Shown here piece by piece: positions 1 through 9,234 of a DNA stretch of 64,000 nucleotides (positions are counted from its first letter, which is position 1; every line of letters begins with the position of its first letter). The notes below the pieces were generated by a model, which had not been told where the DNA came from, ran no database searches, and saw only the letters and a list, made by a program, of their open reading frames with translations. The DNA comes from Flavobacteriales bacterium (GTDB lineage: Bacteria > Bacteroidota > Bacteroidia > Flavobacteriales_D > Sanyastnellaceae), in the NCBI GenBank assembly GCA_022447625.1, contig JAKVAX010000010.1:1-64000 (forward strand), in the 5' to 3' direction. The translations under genes and the position numbers were made by a program.

Positions 1-122
1 AAGACAACCTAAAGCAGGAAATAAGAACACTTGTAAACCTATAACAGTATTTTAGTACAAACACTGTCAACTTTTTTTAGGACGGGTCAAAGTGAAATAA
101 CCAATCCACTAACGCCTAAAGC

Positions 123-923
123 CTAACGCCCAACGCCTTTCAAAGCAACGATAGAATAAACCATCGGCATCTTCCCCTCATTACCCTTCAGCATATATTT
201 CCCTGGATTAACTTCATGAGACGTCGCGAAGCAATTGTAAGGGGAGTAGTCGTACTCGTTGAAGTCGACGATGTTGAGGCCGTTGGCTTTTAGGGCTTGG
301 TATACTTCACCGAGGCCGTGGTTCCAAGACATGTATTTGGCGCGGATTTCTTCGCTACCATCAGTGTAGCTTCCTTCGAGTTCTTCAACGATAACGTCGC
401 GGTTGAAGTATGAATAAGCGATGCGTTCGATGTTGTCATCAAACATCCATACGGCTGGGTGGAATTCTACGAAGACGAGCTTTCCTCCTGGTTTGAGGCT
501 CTGGGAAATGATATTCGCCCATTTGTTGAGGTCTGGAAGCCAACCTATGGTGCCATAACTGGTGAAGACTAGATCGTACTGTCCTTCAACGTGATCAAGA
601 GTGCTGTAGACGTCGCAGCAAATGAATTCGACGTCTACGTTGACTTCTTTTGCCAATGCTTTGCCTTGGTTGATGGCTTCATCTGATAGGTCAATCGCAG
701 TTACCTGTGCACCCTTCCGCGCTAGCGAAATAGAATCTTGACCAAAATGACATTGAAGATGAAGAACACGCAATCCCGAAAGGTCCGGGAAGAGGGAAAG
801 CTCTATGTCATTTAAGCTGCTTCTGCCTTCTTTGAACGTGGCGTTATCGTAAAATTCAGAATCTACGTGGGCAGTCGTACGCTTGTTCCACGCGTCACGA
901 TTCACTTGAATATAATCTTCCAT
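123..923 (-). CDS. Class I SAM-dependent methyltransferase
   Basis: Predicted soluble 266-residue methyltransferase; the substrate is not visible. Residues about 50-150 form the SAM-binding Rossmann core: the glycine-loop region LHLQCHFGQDSISLARKGA, the acidic end of the second strand (VTAIDLS), and a later VFTSYGTIGWLPD segment followed by LKPGGKLVFVEF, typical of class I enzymes. ATG at 921-923; the stop lies only a few bases after the DUF1801 gene's own stop-to-start junction, so the two minus-strand genes (3-base gap) are probably cotranscribed. The conserved SLAR segment of motif I is written with one copy of the interspersed palindrome, CTA GCG CGG. Family assignment is firm, the specific reaction unknown. 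Confidence 0.85.
   Translation of the reverse strand: MEDYIQVNRDAWNKRTTAHVDSEFYDNATFKEGRSSLNDIELSLFPDLSGLRVLHLQCHFGQDSISLARKGAQVTAIDLSDEAINQGKALAKEVNVDVEFICCDVYSTLDHVEGQYDLVFTSYGTIGWLPDLNKWANIISQSLKPGGKLVFVEFHPAVWMFDDNIERIAYSYFNRDVIVEELEGSYTDGSEEIRAKYMSWNHGLGEVYQALKANGLNIVDFNEYDYSPYNCFATSHEVNPGKYMLKGNEGKMPMVYSIVALKGVGR
715..730 (+). repeat. Interspersed palindrome copy 1 (16/16 form)
   Basis: TTCCGCGCTAGCGAAA on the plus strand, inside the methyltransferase gene, where it is read as S-L-A-R-K in the conserved motif I. Exact 13-base core plus the GAAA extension. Confidence 0.9.
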
Positions 924-926
924 TGT

Positions 927-1382
927 TTAGCGTTTGATCTCGCTTTCGTATTTATCAATCCAGTCTTGGACCGTCATCTTGGCCACCAATTCTCCAATGA
1001 GTTTGTATGGGATTTGCCCCATCTTTTTCAATCGGATACAGCTTTTACCCATATCTAACTTGGTGCTCACGTACTTGGGGTATTCGTTAACGAACCAAAC
1101 AAGAAGCTCGGGTGTAGCGTAGATTCCCATGTGGTAGAAGGCGATGAAATTCTTTTGGGAAGCCAGATTCATAAAGGGGAGAGGCCGCTTCGGATCACAA
1201 TGGTACCCATCAGGATACTTGTCATGAGGAACCACCCAGCCTATCATGTTGTATGAGATGACTTCCTTGAATCCTTCAGGGAGATTGGCGTTGATCACCT
1301 CTCTCAATTTCGTCATGACAGGTTGACGGTCTTCTGGGATTTTTGAGATGTATTCTTTTGGTGATGTAGCTTCTACTTTCAT
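927..1382 (-). CDS. DUF1801 (YdhG-like) protein
   Basis: A 151-residue protein of the DUF1801 family, a small alpha/beta fold related to YdhG/Fra proteins; members are often named iron-chaperone-like, without firm biochemistry. Visible family hallmarks are the N-terminal helix pattern ending in KLREVINANLPEGFKEVISYNMIGW, then FMNLASQKNFIAFYHMGIY and a C-terminal KSCIRLKKMGQIP segment. It starts at an ATG at 1380-1382, downstream of a hairpin-containing gap that follows the first FG-GAP gene, and is 3 bases upstream of the methyltransferase gene. Likely cytoplasmic; no signal peptide. Confidence 0.8.
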   Translation of the reverse strand: MKVEATSPKEYISKIPEDRQPVMTKLREVINANLPEGFKEVISYNMIGWVVPHDKYPDGYHCDPKRPLPFMNLASQKNFIAFYHMGIYATPELLVWFVNEYPKYVSTKLDMGKSCIRLKKMGQIPYKLIGELVAKMTVQDWIDKYESEIKR

Positions 1383-1384
1383 CG

Positions 1385-1426
1385 ATCTTGGTGTTTCTCC
1401 AGTCGCCTAAAGGCGGCAACCAAGAT
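1385..1426 (-). terminator. Nested hairpin between the FG-GAP gene and the DUF1801 gene
   Basis: Outer arms ATCTTGGT (1385-1392) and ACCAAGAT (1419-1426) pair perfectly, and inside them CGCC-TAAA-GGCG (1404-1415) forms a second stem that belongs to the longer-stem relatives of the interspersed palindrome. It sits directly after the stop of the 1429-4041 gene. There is no long T run, so it may be a weak terminator or an mRNA-processing hairpin. Confidence 0.45.
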
Positions 1427-1428
1427 AG

Positions 1429-4041
1429 TTATTTACGGATGATCACGCGCTGTTGACCAGAATTAGTCAGCACCAAGTAAACACCTTCAGCTAGGTCGAA
1501 TGGGAGTGAAGTAAGCCATTCAGATTGAACAAATACCCAATCAAGTTCAATGGTTTGTCCAAGCATGTTCTTCAGCACTGGTTTATCCGCGCTAGTCACA
1601 TGAAGGGCATCGTCTGCAGGGTTCGGGTACACAACAACGAGCTGTTGTTCAATAGTGTACACGCTCACATCTGAAACAGATTCAGAGAAGATTTCAAAGC
1701 ATCCGTTGTCATCAGTGACGATACAAGTGTACACCCCTGGTGCAATTCCTGTAAGGTCTTCTTCGTCGCTGCTAAATCCATCTGGGCCACTCCAATTGTA
1801 GGTATAAGGTTCAGTTCCGCCCTCAATATCAATCATGATGCTTCCATTGTCTCCCTCAGTGGATGGTTGGCTTTCGCCTGAAATACTAATTTCACTCGGT
1901 TCAATAAGCTCGAAGGTGGCTTCTCCTGTACATAAGAGTAGATCAGTTACCATCGCAGACCATTCACCAGGCCCAACATTTTCTGGATCTTCTACAGACC
2001 ATTCAATCGTGTAATCGCCGTTTCCACCGGAAACGATGGCTTCTACGTTTCCTTCTTCTCCGAAGCATGGGATAGAATCAATTACGAACTCAATGGTGAT
2101 TGGATCAGGACTTTCAATTTCAAAGCTTGATGAAGTGGAACATCCAAAATTGTCAATTACTTGAATCTCGTACGTGCCTGCTGAAAGGTCATTGATTTCT
2201 GCGTCCACACTTGCTCCATCAAGCAGAATACTCGTGATCCCAATCTGGCTTTCAATAGAAACAGCTCCATCTGAATCTCCGAAACAAGTGGTAGGAGTGG
2301 TGTTGCTTGTGATTTGATTGGCCGGAATTTCAGAGATGTTTACGATCTCGGAGTTCAAGGTGAGGCCAAAATTATTGACAGAGGTGTAGCTGTAATTACC
2401 AGGCTCAGTCACCCAAATGTTCTGGGCTGTCACTCCGTTAGACCAAGTGCCGGGGAAGTTGTTGTAGGTGAACAGCTGGACACTATCTCCAGAACAGAAA
2501 TAATCAGACTCTGAGTTCACTGCGGTGATCACGCTTTCTCCCTCGTTGACGATCAGTGTTTGATTAGCACTGACATCGTAAAAGGTATCTACCCAGCCAG
2601 AAGGCCATTCAATGATGATGGAATCGCAGAGCAGTCCTTGTCCGAGACCGAAGTGTTCATCAAATGAATTTTGAGAGATATATTGCTCGCTGATCATGGT
2701 GTACTCCGTCAGTACCATGTTATTTGAGTAGACGGTAATCCACGATCCCGTTCCGTGGGTATTAGATATTTCACCGTGGAGCCTTACTTCGATGTAGTTA
2801 TTTCCACTGGATGCGGTATTTTGCCAAATGACTACGTTGTTTGGAGCTTCATTTCCAACAATGATATCTCTGAAACCATCGTTGTTGATGTCGCCCATTG
2901 CAACGGCGTAGGCGTTACTGTTTTCTGGAGATAGCAGGTGATTGCTACCATCGACAAAGGTGTAGCCATTTTCAGCTCCTGTATTTTCGAGTAGAATGTT
3001 TGGCTGGTTCTGGTTCAGTGGATTTGATTCGGCGATGTACAAATCGAGGTCTCGATCGTTATCGATGTCGATGAACGTTGAGCCCCATGTATACTTATCC
3101 AGGGGTAGACCTTGAGCGACTCCAACATCAGTGAATGTTGCGGGTGCTATGTACTCCAATAAAGAGTTCGGACCTGAGGTAGTATTCGTACAATGGATGT
3201 CAGGATTTCCGTCGCGGTTGTAGTCTCCATATGTTCCTGTCATGGCATCGATGGCGATGTCGGTACCGGAACTAAAAGTGATCTCATCAAAGCCGCCGTT
3301 GCCGTCGTTTTTGTACAGTCTGTTTGGGAATACCTTGTCGTTGATCAAGTAGAGGTCTGGCCAGAGATCGTGATTCACATCGACCCAAATCCCCATGAAA
3401 GTGAGTTCTATTTCATTACATGTTCCAGATTGAACAGAGATATCTGTGAATATCCCGTTATCATTCCTCAAAAAGGTATTTCGATCTGCTGCTGTGGCCA
3501 CATCGTCAGGATTGTCAAGGCTCCGGTATTTTGAGATGTAAAGATCATAATCTCCGTCTCGATCGAAGTCGGCCCACGTGCCTCCATAGTAGTTCGCTGG
3601 ATCATTAGGTAGACCTACCATTGCTGTGACATTCGTAAACGTGTAATCGCCGTCGTTTCGCAATAGCTGCGGTATGCCAGCGAAATTGGTCATGAAAACG
3701 TCGTTGTCACCGTCTTGGTCATAGTCGATCCAAAGAATAGACTTTACCTCATCAAAAGAGGTTTGAAGTAGACCTGCATTCTCAAATGTTCCGTCTCCAA
3801 GATTTCTAAAGACTTCAGGGGAATCCATGTCACGAGCAATGGTGATATCGTCAAGTCCGTCTCCATCGAAATCAGCGAAGCTCAAGCCGGTGCCGTAGAA
3901 GGGGTTATTGATCTGTACTTGAATACCAGAGCTATTCGAAACGTTTTCAAAGTCTTGTGCGAATGCAGCGAAATGCACTGTTAAAAAAACGAGCGCTGAT
4001 AAGCTGATCTTGTACCCAATAAATCTCTCCCTCAAAATCAT
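1429..4041 (-). CDS. Secreted FG-GAP/VCBS + UnbV + SprB-type protein with T9SS tail (paralogue 1)
   Basis: An 870-residue exported protein. A signal peptide (LSALVFLTVHFAAFAQ) is followed by a beta-propeller built from FG-GAP/VCBS repeats (residues about 30-410) with repeated calcium-loop motifs such as DFDGDGLDD, DYDQDGDND and DINNDGFRD. Next comes an ASPIC/UnbV domain (about 415-505; HFGLGQ, IIIEWPSG), then SprB-like repeats (about 580-790; TTCFGDSDGAVSI, YTCIVTDDNGCFE), and a T9SS C-terminal domain (VYPNPADDALHV ... GVYLVL ... VIIRK). Expected to be exported through SprA/PorV-type T9SS and anchored or released outside the cell. Function unknown; related to CRTAC1-like proteins. First of four paralogues, 6 bases after paralogue 2. 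Confidence 0.88.
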   Translation of the reverse strand: MILRERFIGYKISLSALVFLTVHFAAFAQDFENVSNSSGIQVQINNPFYGTGLSFADFDGDGLDDITIARDMDSPEVFRNLGDGTFENAGLLQTSFDEVKSILWIDYDQDGDNDVFMTNFAGIPQLLRNDGDYTFTNVTAMVGLPNDPANYYGGTWADFDRDGDYDLYISKYRSLDNPDDVATAADRNTFLRNDNGIFTDISVQSGTCNEIELTFMGIWVDVNHDLWPDLYLINDKVFPNRLYKNDGNGGFDEITFSSGTDIAIDAMTGTYGDYNRDGNPDIHCTNTTSGPNSLLEYIAPATFTDVGVAQGLPLDKYTWGSTFIDIDNDRDLDLYIAESNPLNQNQPNILLENTGAENGYTFVDGSNHLLSPENSNAYAVAMGDINNDGFRDIIVGNEAPNNVVIWQNTASSGNNYIEVRLHGEISNTHGTGSWITVYSNNMVLTEYTMISEQYISQNSFDEHFGLGQGLLCDSIIIEWPSGWVDTFYDVSANQTLIVNEGESVITAVNSESDYFCSGDSVQLFTYNNFPGTWSNGVTAQNIWVTEPGNYSYTSVNNFGLTLNSEIVNISEIPANQITSNTTPTTCFGDSDGAVSIESQIGITSILLDGASVDAEINDLSAGTYEIQVIDNFGCSTSSSFEIESPDPITIEFVIDSIPCFGEEGNVEAIVSGGNGDYTIEWSVEDPENVGPGEWSAMVTDLLLCTGEATFELIEPSEISISGESQPSTEGDNGSIMIDIEGGTEPYTYNWSGPDGFSSDEEDLTGIAPGVYTCIVTDDNGCFEIFSESVSDVSVYTIEQQLVVVYPNPADDALHVTSADKPVLKNMLGQTIELDWVFVQSEWLTSLPFDLAEGVYLVLTNSGQQRVIIRK

Positions 4042-4047
4042 AAGCTA

Positions 4048-6594
4048 CTAGTTGGTAACCTTTATTATTCGTTTCTGATCATGCATGGTTACGACTAGTA
4101 TGCATAGTCCTGTGGTTTCCATCTGCATGGAACCATTGGCATAGGCCGGACAAGTTCTTGATTCAATTAGCTTTCCGTTGTAAGAGAATAGCTGAAGTTG
4201 CGCCTCTTCCATGGCCTGATTCCAAAAATACAAGTCACCATTCAAATTCTGGACTATAAAGTTCTCTTCGATTGATGGGCTGACAACGTTCAGATCAATA
4301 ATCTCGAAGGAATCTGACCATGTGCATCCATTGTCATCTGTAATATTGAGAACGTAAACTCCTTGCCCGAGATTCGTCGCTGATTCTCCCATGTCACCGT
4401 TGCTCCATTGGAAAGTATATGGAGGAGTTCCTCCTTCCGCGCTAGCGTTAGCGAAACCATTATCACCGTCAAAAGCTTCTGTCAACTCGATTTCTCCGAG
4501 AAGTTCATCAGGTTGTTGAATGTCGAAAAGGAGTGTGTTGTAGCAGGAATTGGCGTCTACGATCGTCACGCTGTATTCACCTGCGAGGAGGGCATCAGGA
4601 TTGAGATTCGACCAGTCAATGGTGAGCGTTCCTGTACCTCCCGTGGGAGAGATGGAAATGCTTCCAAACTCGCCAAAGCAAAGAGGATTAGCGATGATTT
4701 CATTGGCCGTAATGGAATCAGGTTGCATGACTTCTAAGGTGTCAACCGCTTGACATCCGTTGTCATCGGTACAGACATACGAATAAAGGCCGGCATTTAA
4801 GCCGAAAATGGCTTGGTCATCGGTACCGGTATTCCAGATGCACGAGGCGATGGGAATACCACTCACATTGAATACCTCGATCATACCGTCAGCATTGCCA
4901 TGGCATGTAGTATTGGTGATATTCGACTCTAAAACAGGAGAAGGGAAGAGGTCTATATTGATTTCAGCCGTGCTCGTGATCCCAAATTCATCAGTAATAG
5001 CAAGTGAATATAATCCTTCACCGTCCACCTCTATGGCGCTACTATCAGCTCCCGTATTCCATTGATAGGTCAAGGTTGGATCGTAGTCTACGAAGAGGGT
5101 GTTTGTCGTGTTATCACAGAGATCACCGTCGATTTGAATATCAAATTCAATCCCTACACCCTCTACGAATTGGTAATTGGAGTCAACGGGCAAATCGCAG
5201 TAGTATTGTGTAATTCCAGAAGGGAAGGTGATGTTGAGTGAATCAATTGTTGTATTCGATCCAAGGCCGAAGAATTCAGTTTGGCTGCTTTGGCCGAAGT
5301 AGTTTTCACCGAGGTAGGTGAATCGTGTTTGCTTCGTACCTCCCGACCATAGTTCAATCAAGCTACCAACAGCCTGAGTATTGGAAACGGTTCCTTGAAG
5401 GCTAACAGTGGTCCAATGGTTTTCGGTGCCTAAGTTCCGATACATCACAGAAGAACCAGCATCTAGAGTGTGCAGCATTAGGTCTGGTAAACCATTGTTG
5501 TCAAAGTCGCCAAGAGCAGCGGCATAAACGTTACTCTCGTCAAAGGCGATGAGTTCATCATTTCGTTCAAAATCTCCCGTGGTTTGCTCATAGTAGGCGT
5601 TGGCAGATGCATCTTCATTCCAGACATAGGTTCCTACAAAGAGATCTTGGTCCATGTCACAATCGTGGTCTACCCACACTGCGCCCCAGCAGATACTGAA
5701 CACCTCCATGTCGTAGACAGAAGCGATATCTAGGAACTGACCATCGTTGTACTGCATGAATATGTTGCCTTCTAGTCCATTGCTGACGTAGACATCCATG
5801 TCGTCGTCATTATCATAGTCAGCGCATGATATCGACATGGCATAGATGGCCTGGGCGAAACCAATCGTTAAGGAGACGTCGGTGAATGTTCCGTCACCGT
5901 TGTTATGGTAAATCGCGTTGGGGTGCTGCAAACGGTCGTTAATAACAATGAGGTCAAGCCATAGGTCATTGTCATAGTCGAACCAGAGCGACTGAAAACT
6001 ATTCTGGGAATCGTTGCTACATCCAGCATTTGATGTAACATCTGAAAACGTACCGTCACCGTTATTTTGGTAGAGGTAATTCGTAACAATGCCCTCCACG
6101 TTGTAGTTATTGAGATAGACATCTAAGAAACCGTCGTTGTTGAAGTCGCCCCAGCTAGCACCATTGGTTTCCCAGTTGTTTGTTTGATGAATGCCAGAAG
6201 TCACTGAGATATTCGAGAATTCCATGGCTCCATTGTTCAACCAAAGCTGACAAGGGGCCAGATAGAAAGTGATAAAGAGGTCAAGATCTAGATCGTTATC
6301 TACGTCGACCCAGGTGGTCATCTTAGCATCATTGCCTGAATGATTGATTTCTAGATCGAGATCAACCTCGATGAATCCTGTACCTGCGTCGTTTTCGAAG
6401 AATCGTACTTCTCCATCTCCACTGACCAGAGATGCGTCATCATAGCCATCGCCATTGAAATCGTAAAAGCTGAGCCCATTTCCATTGTATCCATCGGCTG
6501 CTACATTCAAGCTTTCCATAACGACAAGAGAGAACTGTGCTTCCGCATGGAAACAAGTAATTAGAAAGAAAAGGAAGCAGTAGTACTTACACAT
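4048..6594 (-). CDS. Secreted FG-GAP/VCBS + UnbV + SprB-type protein (paralogue 2)
   Basis: An 848-residue paralogue with the same order: signal peptide (FFLITCFHAEA), FG-GAP propeller with DFNGDGYDD, DYDNDLWLD and DFDNNGLPD calcium loops, UnbV domain (EFFGLGS, ITFPSG), and SprB-like repeats (TTCHGNADGMIEV, YVCTDDNGCQ). The C-terminus (LFSYNGKLIES ... RIIKVTN) resembles a T9SS domain but lacks the clear PNP motif of the other copies, so its sorting signal may be altered. Its ATG overlaps the TAA of paralogue 3 by one base (TAATG at 6592-6596), implying translational coupling. One interspersed palindrome copy is read in frame as A-S-A-E near the end. Confidence 0.86.
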   Translation of the reverse strand: MCKYYCFLFFLITCFHAEAQFSLVVMESLNVAADGYNGNGLSFYDFNGDGYDDASLVSGDGEVRFFENDAGTGFIEVDLDLEINHSGNDAKMTTWVDVDNDLDLDLFITFYLAPCQLWLNNGAMEFSNISVTSGIHQTNNWETNGASWGDFNNDGFLDVYLNNYNVEGIVTNYLYQNNGDGTFSDVTSNAGCSNDSQNSFQSLWFDYDNDLWLDLIVINDRLQHPNAIYHNNGDGTFTDVSLTIGFAQAIYAMSISCADYDNDDDMDVYVSNGLEGNIFMQYNDGQFLDIASVYDMEVFSICWGAVWVDHDCDMDQDLFVGTYVWNEDASANAYYEQTTGDFERNDELIAFDESNVYAAALGDFDNNGLPDLMLHTLDAGSSVMYRNLGTENHWTTVSLQGTVSNTQAVGSLIELWSGGTKQTRFTYLGENYFGQSSQTEFFGLGSNTTIDSLNITFPSGITQYYCDLPVDSNYQFVEGVGIEFDIQIDGDLCDNTTNTLFVDYDPTLTYQWNTGADSSAIEVDGEGLYSLAITDEFGITSTAEINIDLFPSPVLESNITNTTCHGNADGMIEVFNVSGIPIASCIWNTGTDDQAIFGLNAGLYSYVCTDDNGCQAVDTLEVMQPDSITANEIIANPLCFGEFGSISISPTGGTGTLTIDWSNLNPDALLAGEYSVTIVDANSCYNTLLFDIQQPDELLGEIELTEAFDGDNGFANASAEGGTPPYTFQWSNGDMGESATNLGQGVYVLNITDDNGCTWSDSFEIIDLNVVSPSIEENFIVQNLNGDLYFWNQAMEEAQLQLFSYNGKLIESRTCPAYANGSMQMETTGLCILVVTMHDQKRIIKVTN
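4435..4447 (+). repeat. Interspersed palindrome copy 2
   Basis: Exact TTCCGCGCTAGCG, followed by a short partial repeat (TTAGCGAAA) that restores the GAAA end. Read on the minus strand as A-S-A-E in paralogue 2. Confidence 0.9.
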
Positions 6595-9164
6595 TAAGAG
6601 TGAATGATCTTGTAGCTGATCAGTTGGTTGTTGGCCTTAATTTGTAAGATATACAATCCTTTGGCCACAGAGCTGAGATCAAGCTTTATTGCGCTGTCAT
6701 TGTTGGAAACAGGGAATTGCTTCACCAATTGACCTTGATGCGAAATGACCGCTATTTCTGTTTCATTTCCAGTGAGATTTGAAACAATGATCACGTCTTG
6801 GAATGGATTCGGACTTATGGCAATATTCGAAAGTGCGAATTCGACCGTATTCATTCCATCGAGGTCGATAATCAAGATTTCAAGGCATCCATTGTTGTCT
6901 ACAATCGTTGCCGTGTAAATACCAGGCTCAAGGTCTTCGATCATTTCGCCAGAACCGGAATAACCATTTGGTCCGTTCCAGTTGACGACGTATGGTTCTT
7001 GTCCACCTTCGATTTCGAGAACAATTACCCCATTATCTCCTTCATCTGCAGGGGTGGTGATGATATCTGTATCAATCTCCTCTGGTGCAATAATTTCACA
7101 GTTGGCCTGGGCTAGACAATCATTACCGTCAATGATCTCGCAGCTGTGTATACCTTCTTCAAGTTCCATTGGATCAATAATGCCCCAAGAGATTTCGTAA
7201 GGCTCTGTACCTCCTGAAACTTCTACTTCAGCGCTTCCATAGTCATCATAACACTGTGGATGTGTTACTATGATTTCTAATGACAATGTGTCTGGATCCA
7301 CTAAGGTCACTGACTCAATAGAGGAGCAAAATCCTGCTTGAGTAACGGTCACAGTGTATTCTCCTGCTGGAAGGTTGTCAAGTGGTTCGGTGTAGAGAAG
7401 ATCATCAATATAGATGGTGGCGTCGTCGTCTACTTCTACAGATATAGAGCCGTTCTCCTCTCCAGCGCAAGAAGGGTCTGTGATTTCAGTAATCGATGCT
7501 GCTAGGGTCTCCAGGTTTACAGTGACAAATTCAGAAGTAAAAGGGATTCCGTATTCTGTGGTGGCCATATATGAGTAGTTTCCGACTTCAGAAACCCATA
7601 GTGAGTCTGTTTCGATCGAACCATTCCAAACAGGATTGAGGCCATCTTCTGCAACCAGCAAGATGGAGTCTCCATCACAGATGTGAAGCCCTTGATAGAG
7701 GATGTTTCCTGAGATAGAATTTCCTTCTTGGATGACTAATGTCTGGTTTCCAGAAACGTCATAGAGTACATCTAGGTGACCGCTAGGCCATTCGATGTGT
7801 ATAGAATCTGCTTGATCAAATTGACCTAACCCAAAGAACTCTTTGGATGAGTTTTGGGTCAAATAGCCTTCGCCTGATTGCGTGTAGCGGATTTGACTCT
7901 CCCCATTGGTGAATACTTCAATCCACGAGCCGATTCCTTCAATGTTTGATATCGTTCCCTTTAGGTCGATTACCAAGTACGAGTTGTCGTTTCCGGTGTT
8001 CTGATAAATACGTGAGAAATCAGGTGCATTAGCAATGCAAAGGAAGTCAGGGAAACCGTCATTGTTTAAGTCACCAATTGCACTAGAGTGTGTAGCACCA
8101 TCGTCACTGCCTAGACCAACAGATACAGCATCTTCAGTGAATGATCCAAGTTGGTTGTTGATGAAGAAACGGTTCTGTCCTGGCTCCCCCCAGAAAGGAG
8201 AGCAGTTCACATGCAGATCTTCCCATCCGTCGTTATCGTAGTCAATCCACAAGGCGCTCCAACTATGATCGAAAACATTCGTGGCCGTTTCGTCTGAAGC
8301 ATGTTCAAAGATACCATCATCATTGAACTGCATGAGATGGTTGCCAAAGGGGTTGTTCGAAATGTAGAGGTCCATGTCACCATCACGATCGAAATCAGCC
8401 ATGCTATTGTTCATGGAGAAGATGTACATCTCTAGTCCCATCTCAGTTGTCACGTCTTCGAAAACGCCATTTTGATTTTTATAAAAGTGATTGGAAGCAG
8501 GAAGGCGGTCGTTAATTACGTGTAAGTCGGGCCATAGATCATGATCGTAATCCATGAATAAGCCTTGAAAAGACCACAAGCTGCCGTTATCAATGCCGGT
8601 AACTGCGGAAGCCTCGGCAAACGTACCATCGCCATTATTCACATAGAATTCATTCGTTACACCGTCTGAATTATAATTACAGATGTACAAATCTAAGTCA
8701 CCATCTCGATCTGTATCAGACCAAGAAATACCATAAGAGAGGTGGCAAGTACTATGGAGTATGCCTGAATCTTGAGTTACGTCGACCATGAAATTCAGAT
8801 CGCCGTTGTTCTGATAGAGGTGGTTTGTACCATTATAGTTAGTGACCATCAAATCAGCGTCACCGTCGTTGTCATAGTCACACCAAGAAAGACCTTTTGG
8901 ATTTACGTTATCCGATCCGATGGAAATCGGCAAAGAGAGGTCACCCTCATTATTGAGATAGAGGCTAATAGGTTCACCGGCTTGGCCGATCGTGACATCG
9001 TCCCATCCGTCACCATTCACGTCGTAAAAGCTCACGCCTGTACCGTATTCTGTTCCGTAGAATTGATGGACAAAGTTGTTGGCAGGAGCAACGTCCATGA
9101 ACGTCTGAGCGGAAAGCACAGTAGAGAGGATCAGCATCGAGAGAGTGCTTACTGTCCCTTTCAT
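6594..9164 (-). CDS. Secreted FG-GAP/VCBS + UnbV + SprB-type protein with T9SS tail (paralogue 3)
   Basis: An 856-residue paralogue. N-terminal signal peptide (LSMLILSTVLSAQ), FG-GAP propeller with calcium loops (DVNGDGWDD, DYDNDGDAD, DTDRDGDLD, DLNNDGFPD), the conserved DLWPDLHVINDR segment also seen in the other copies, UnbV domain (EFFGLGQFDQADSIHIEWPSG), SprB-like repeats (DPSCAGEENGSISV), and a canonical T9SS tail (ISPNPFQDVIIV ... AKGLYILQI ... YKIIHS). First gene of the three-gene tandem run (paralogues 3, 2, 1 in transcription order) and separated by 70 bases from the penicillin-acylase gene upstream, so the whole block may be one transcript. Confidence 0.88.
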   Translation of the reverse strand: MKGTVSTLSMLILSTVLSAQTFMDVAPANNFVHQFYGTEYGTGVSFYDVNGDGWDDVTIGQAGEPISLYLNNEGDLSLPISIGSDNVNPKGLSWCDYDNDGDADLMVTNYNGTNHLYQNNGDLNFMVDVTQDSGILHSTCHLSYGISWSDTDRDGDLDLYICNYNSDGVTNEFYVNNGDGTFAEASAVTGIDNGSLWSFQGLFMDYDHDLWPDLHVINDRLPASNHFYKNQNGVFEDVTTEMGLEMYIFSMNNSMADFDRDGDMDLYISNNPFGNHLMQFNDDGIFEHASDETATNVFDHSWSALWIDYDNDGWEDLHVNCSPFWGEPGQNRFFINNQLGSFTEDAVSVGLGSDDGATHSSAIGDLNNDGFPDFLCIANAPDFSRIYQNTGNDNSYLVIDLKGTISNIEGIGSWIEVFTNGESQIRYTQSGEGYLTQNSSKEFFGLGQFDQADSIHIEWPSGHLDVLYDVSGNQTLVIQEGNSISGNILYQGLHICDGDSILLVAEDGLNPVWNGSIETDSLWVSEVGNYSYMATTEYGIPFTSEFVTVNLETLAASITEITDPSCAGEENGSISVEVDDDATIYIDDLLYTEPLDNLPAGEYTVTVTQAGFCSSIESVTLVDPDTLSLEIIVTHPQCYDDYGSAEVEVSGGTEPYEISWGIIDPMELEEGIHSCEIIDGNDCLAQANCEIIAPEEIDTDIITTPADEGDNGVIVLEIEGGQEPYVVNWNGPNGYSGSGEMIEDLEPGIYTATIVDNNGCLEILIIDLDGMNTVEFALSNIAISPNPFQDVIIVSNLTGNETEIAVISHQGQLVKQFPVSNNDSAIKLDLSSVAKGLYILQIKANNQLISYKIIHS

Positions 9165-9234
9165 CGTTTAGTAGTAAGGTTGACCCTAGTTGGTCAGGTT
9201 CAATACTATGACGGTAAAATGTCAAAAGGGTTGG

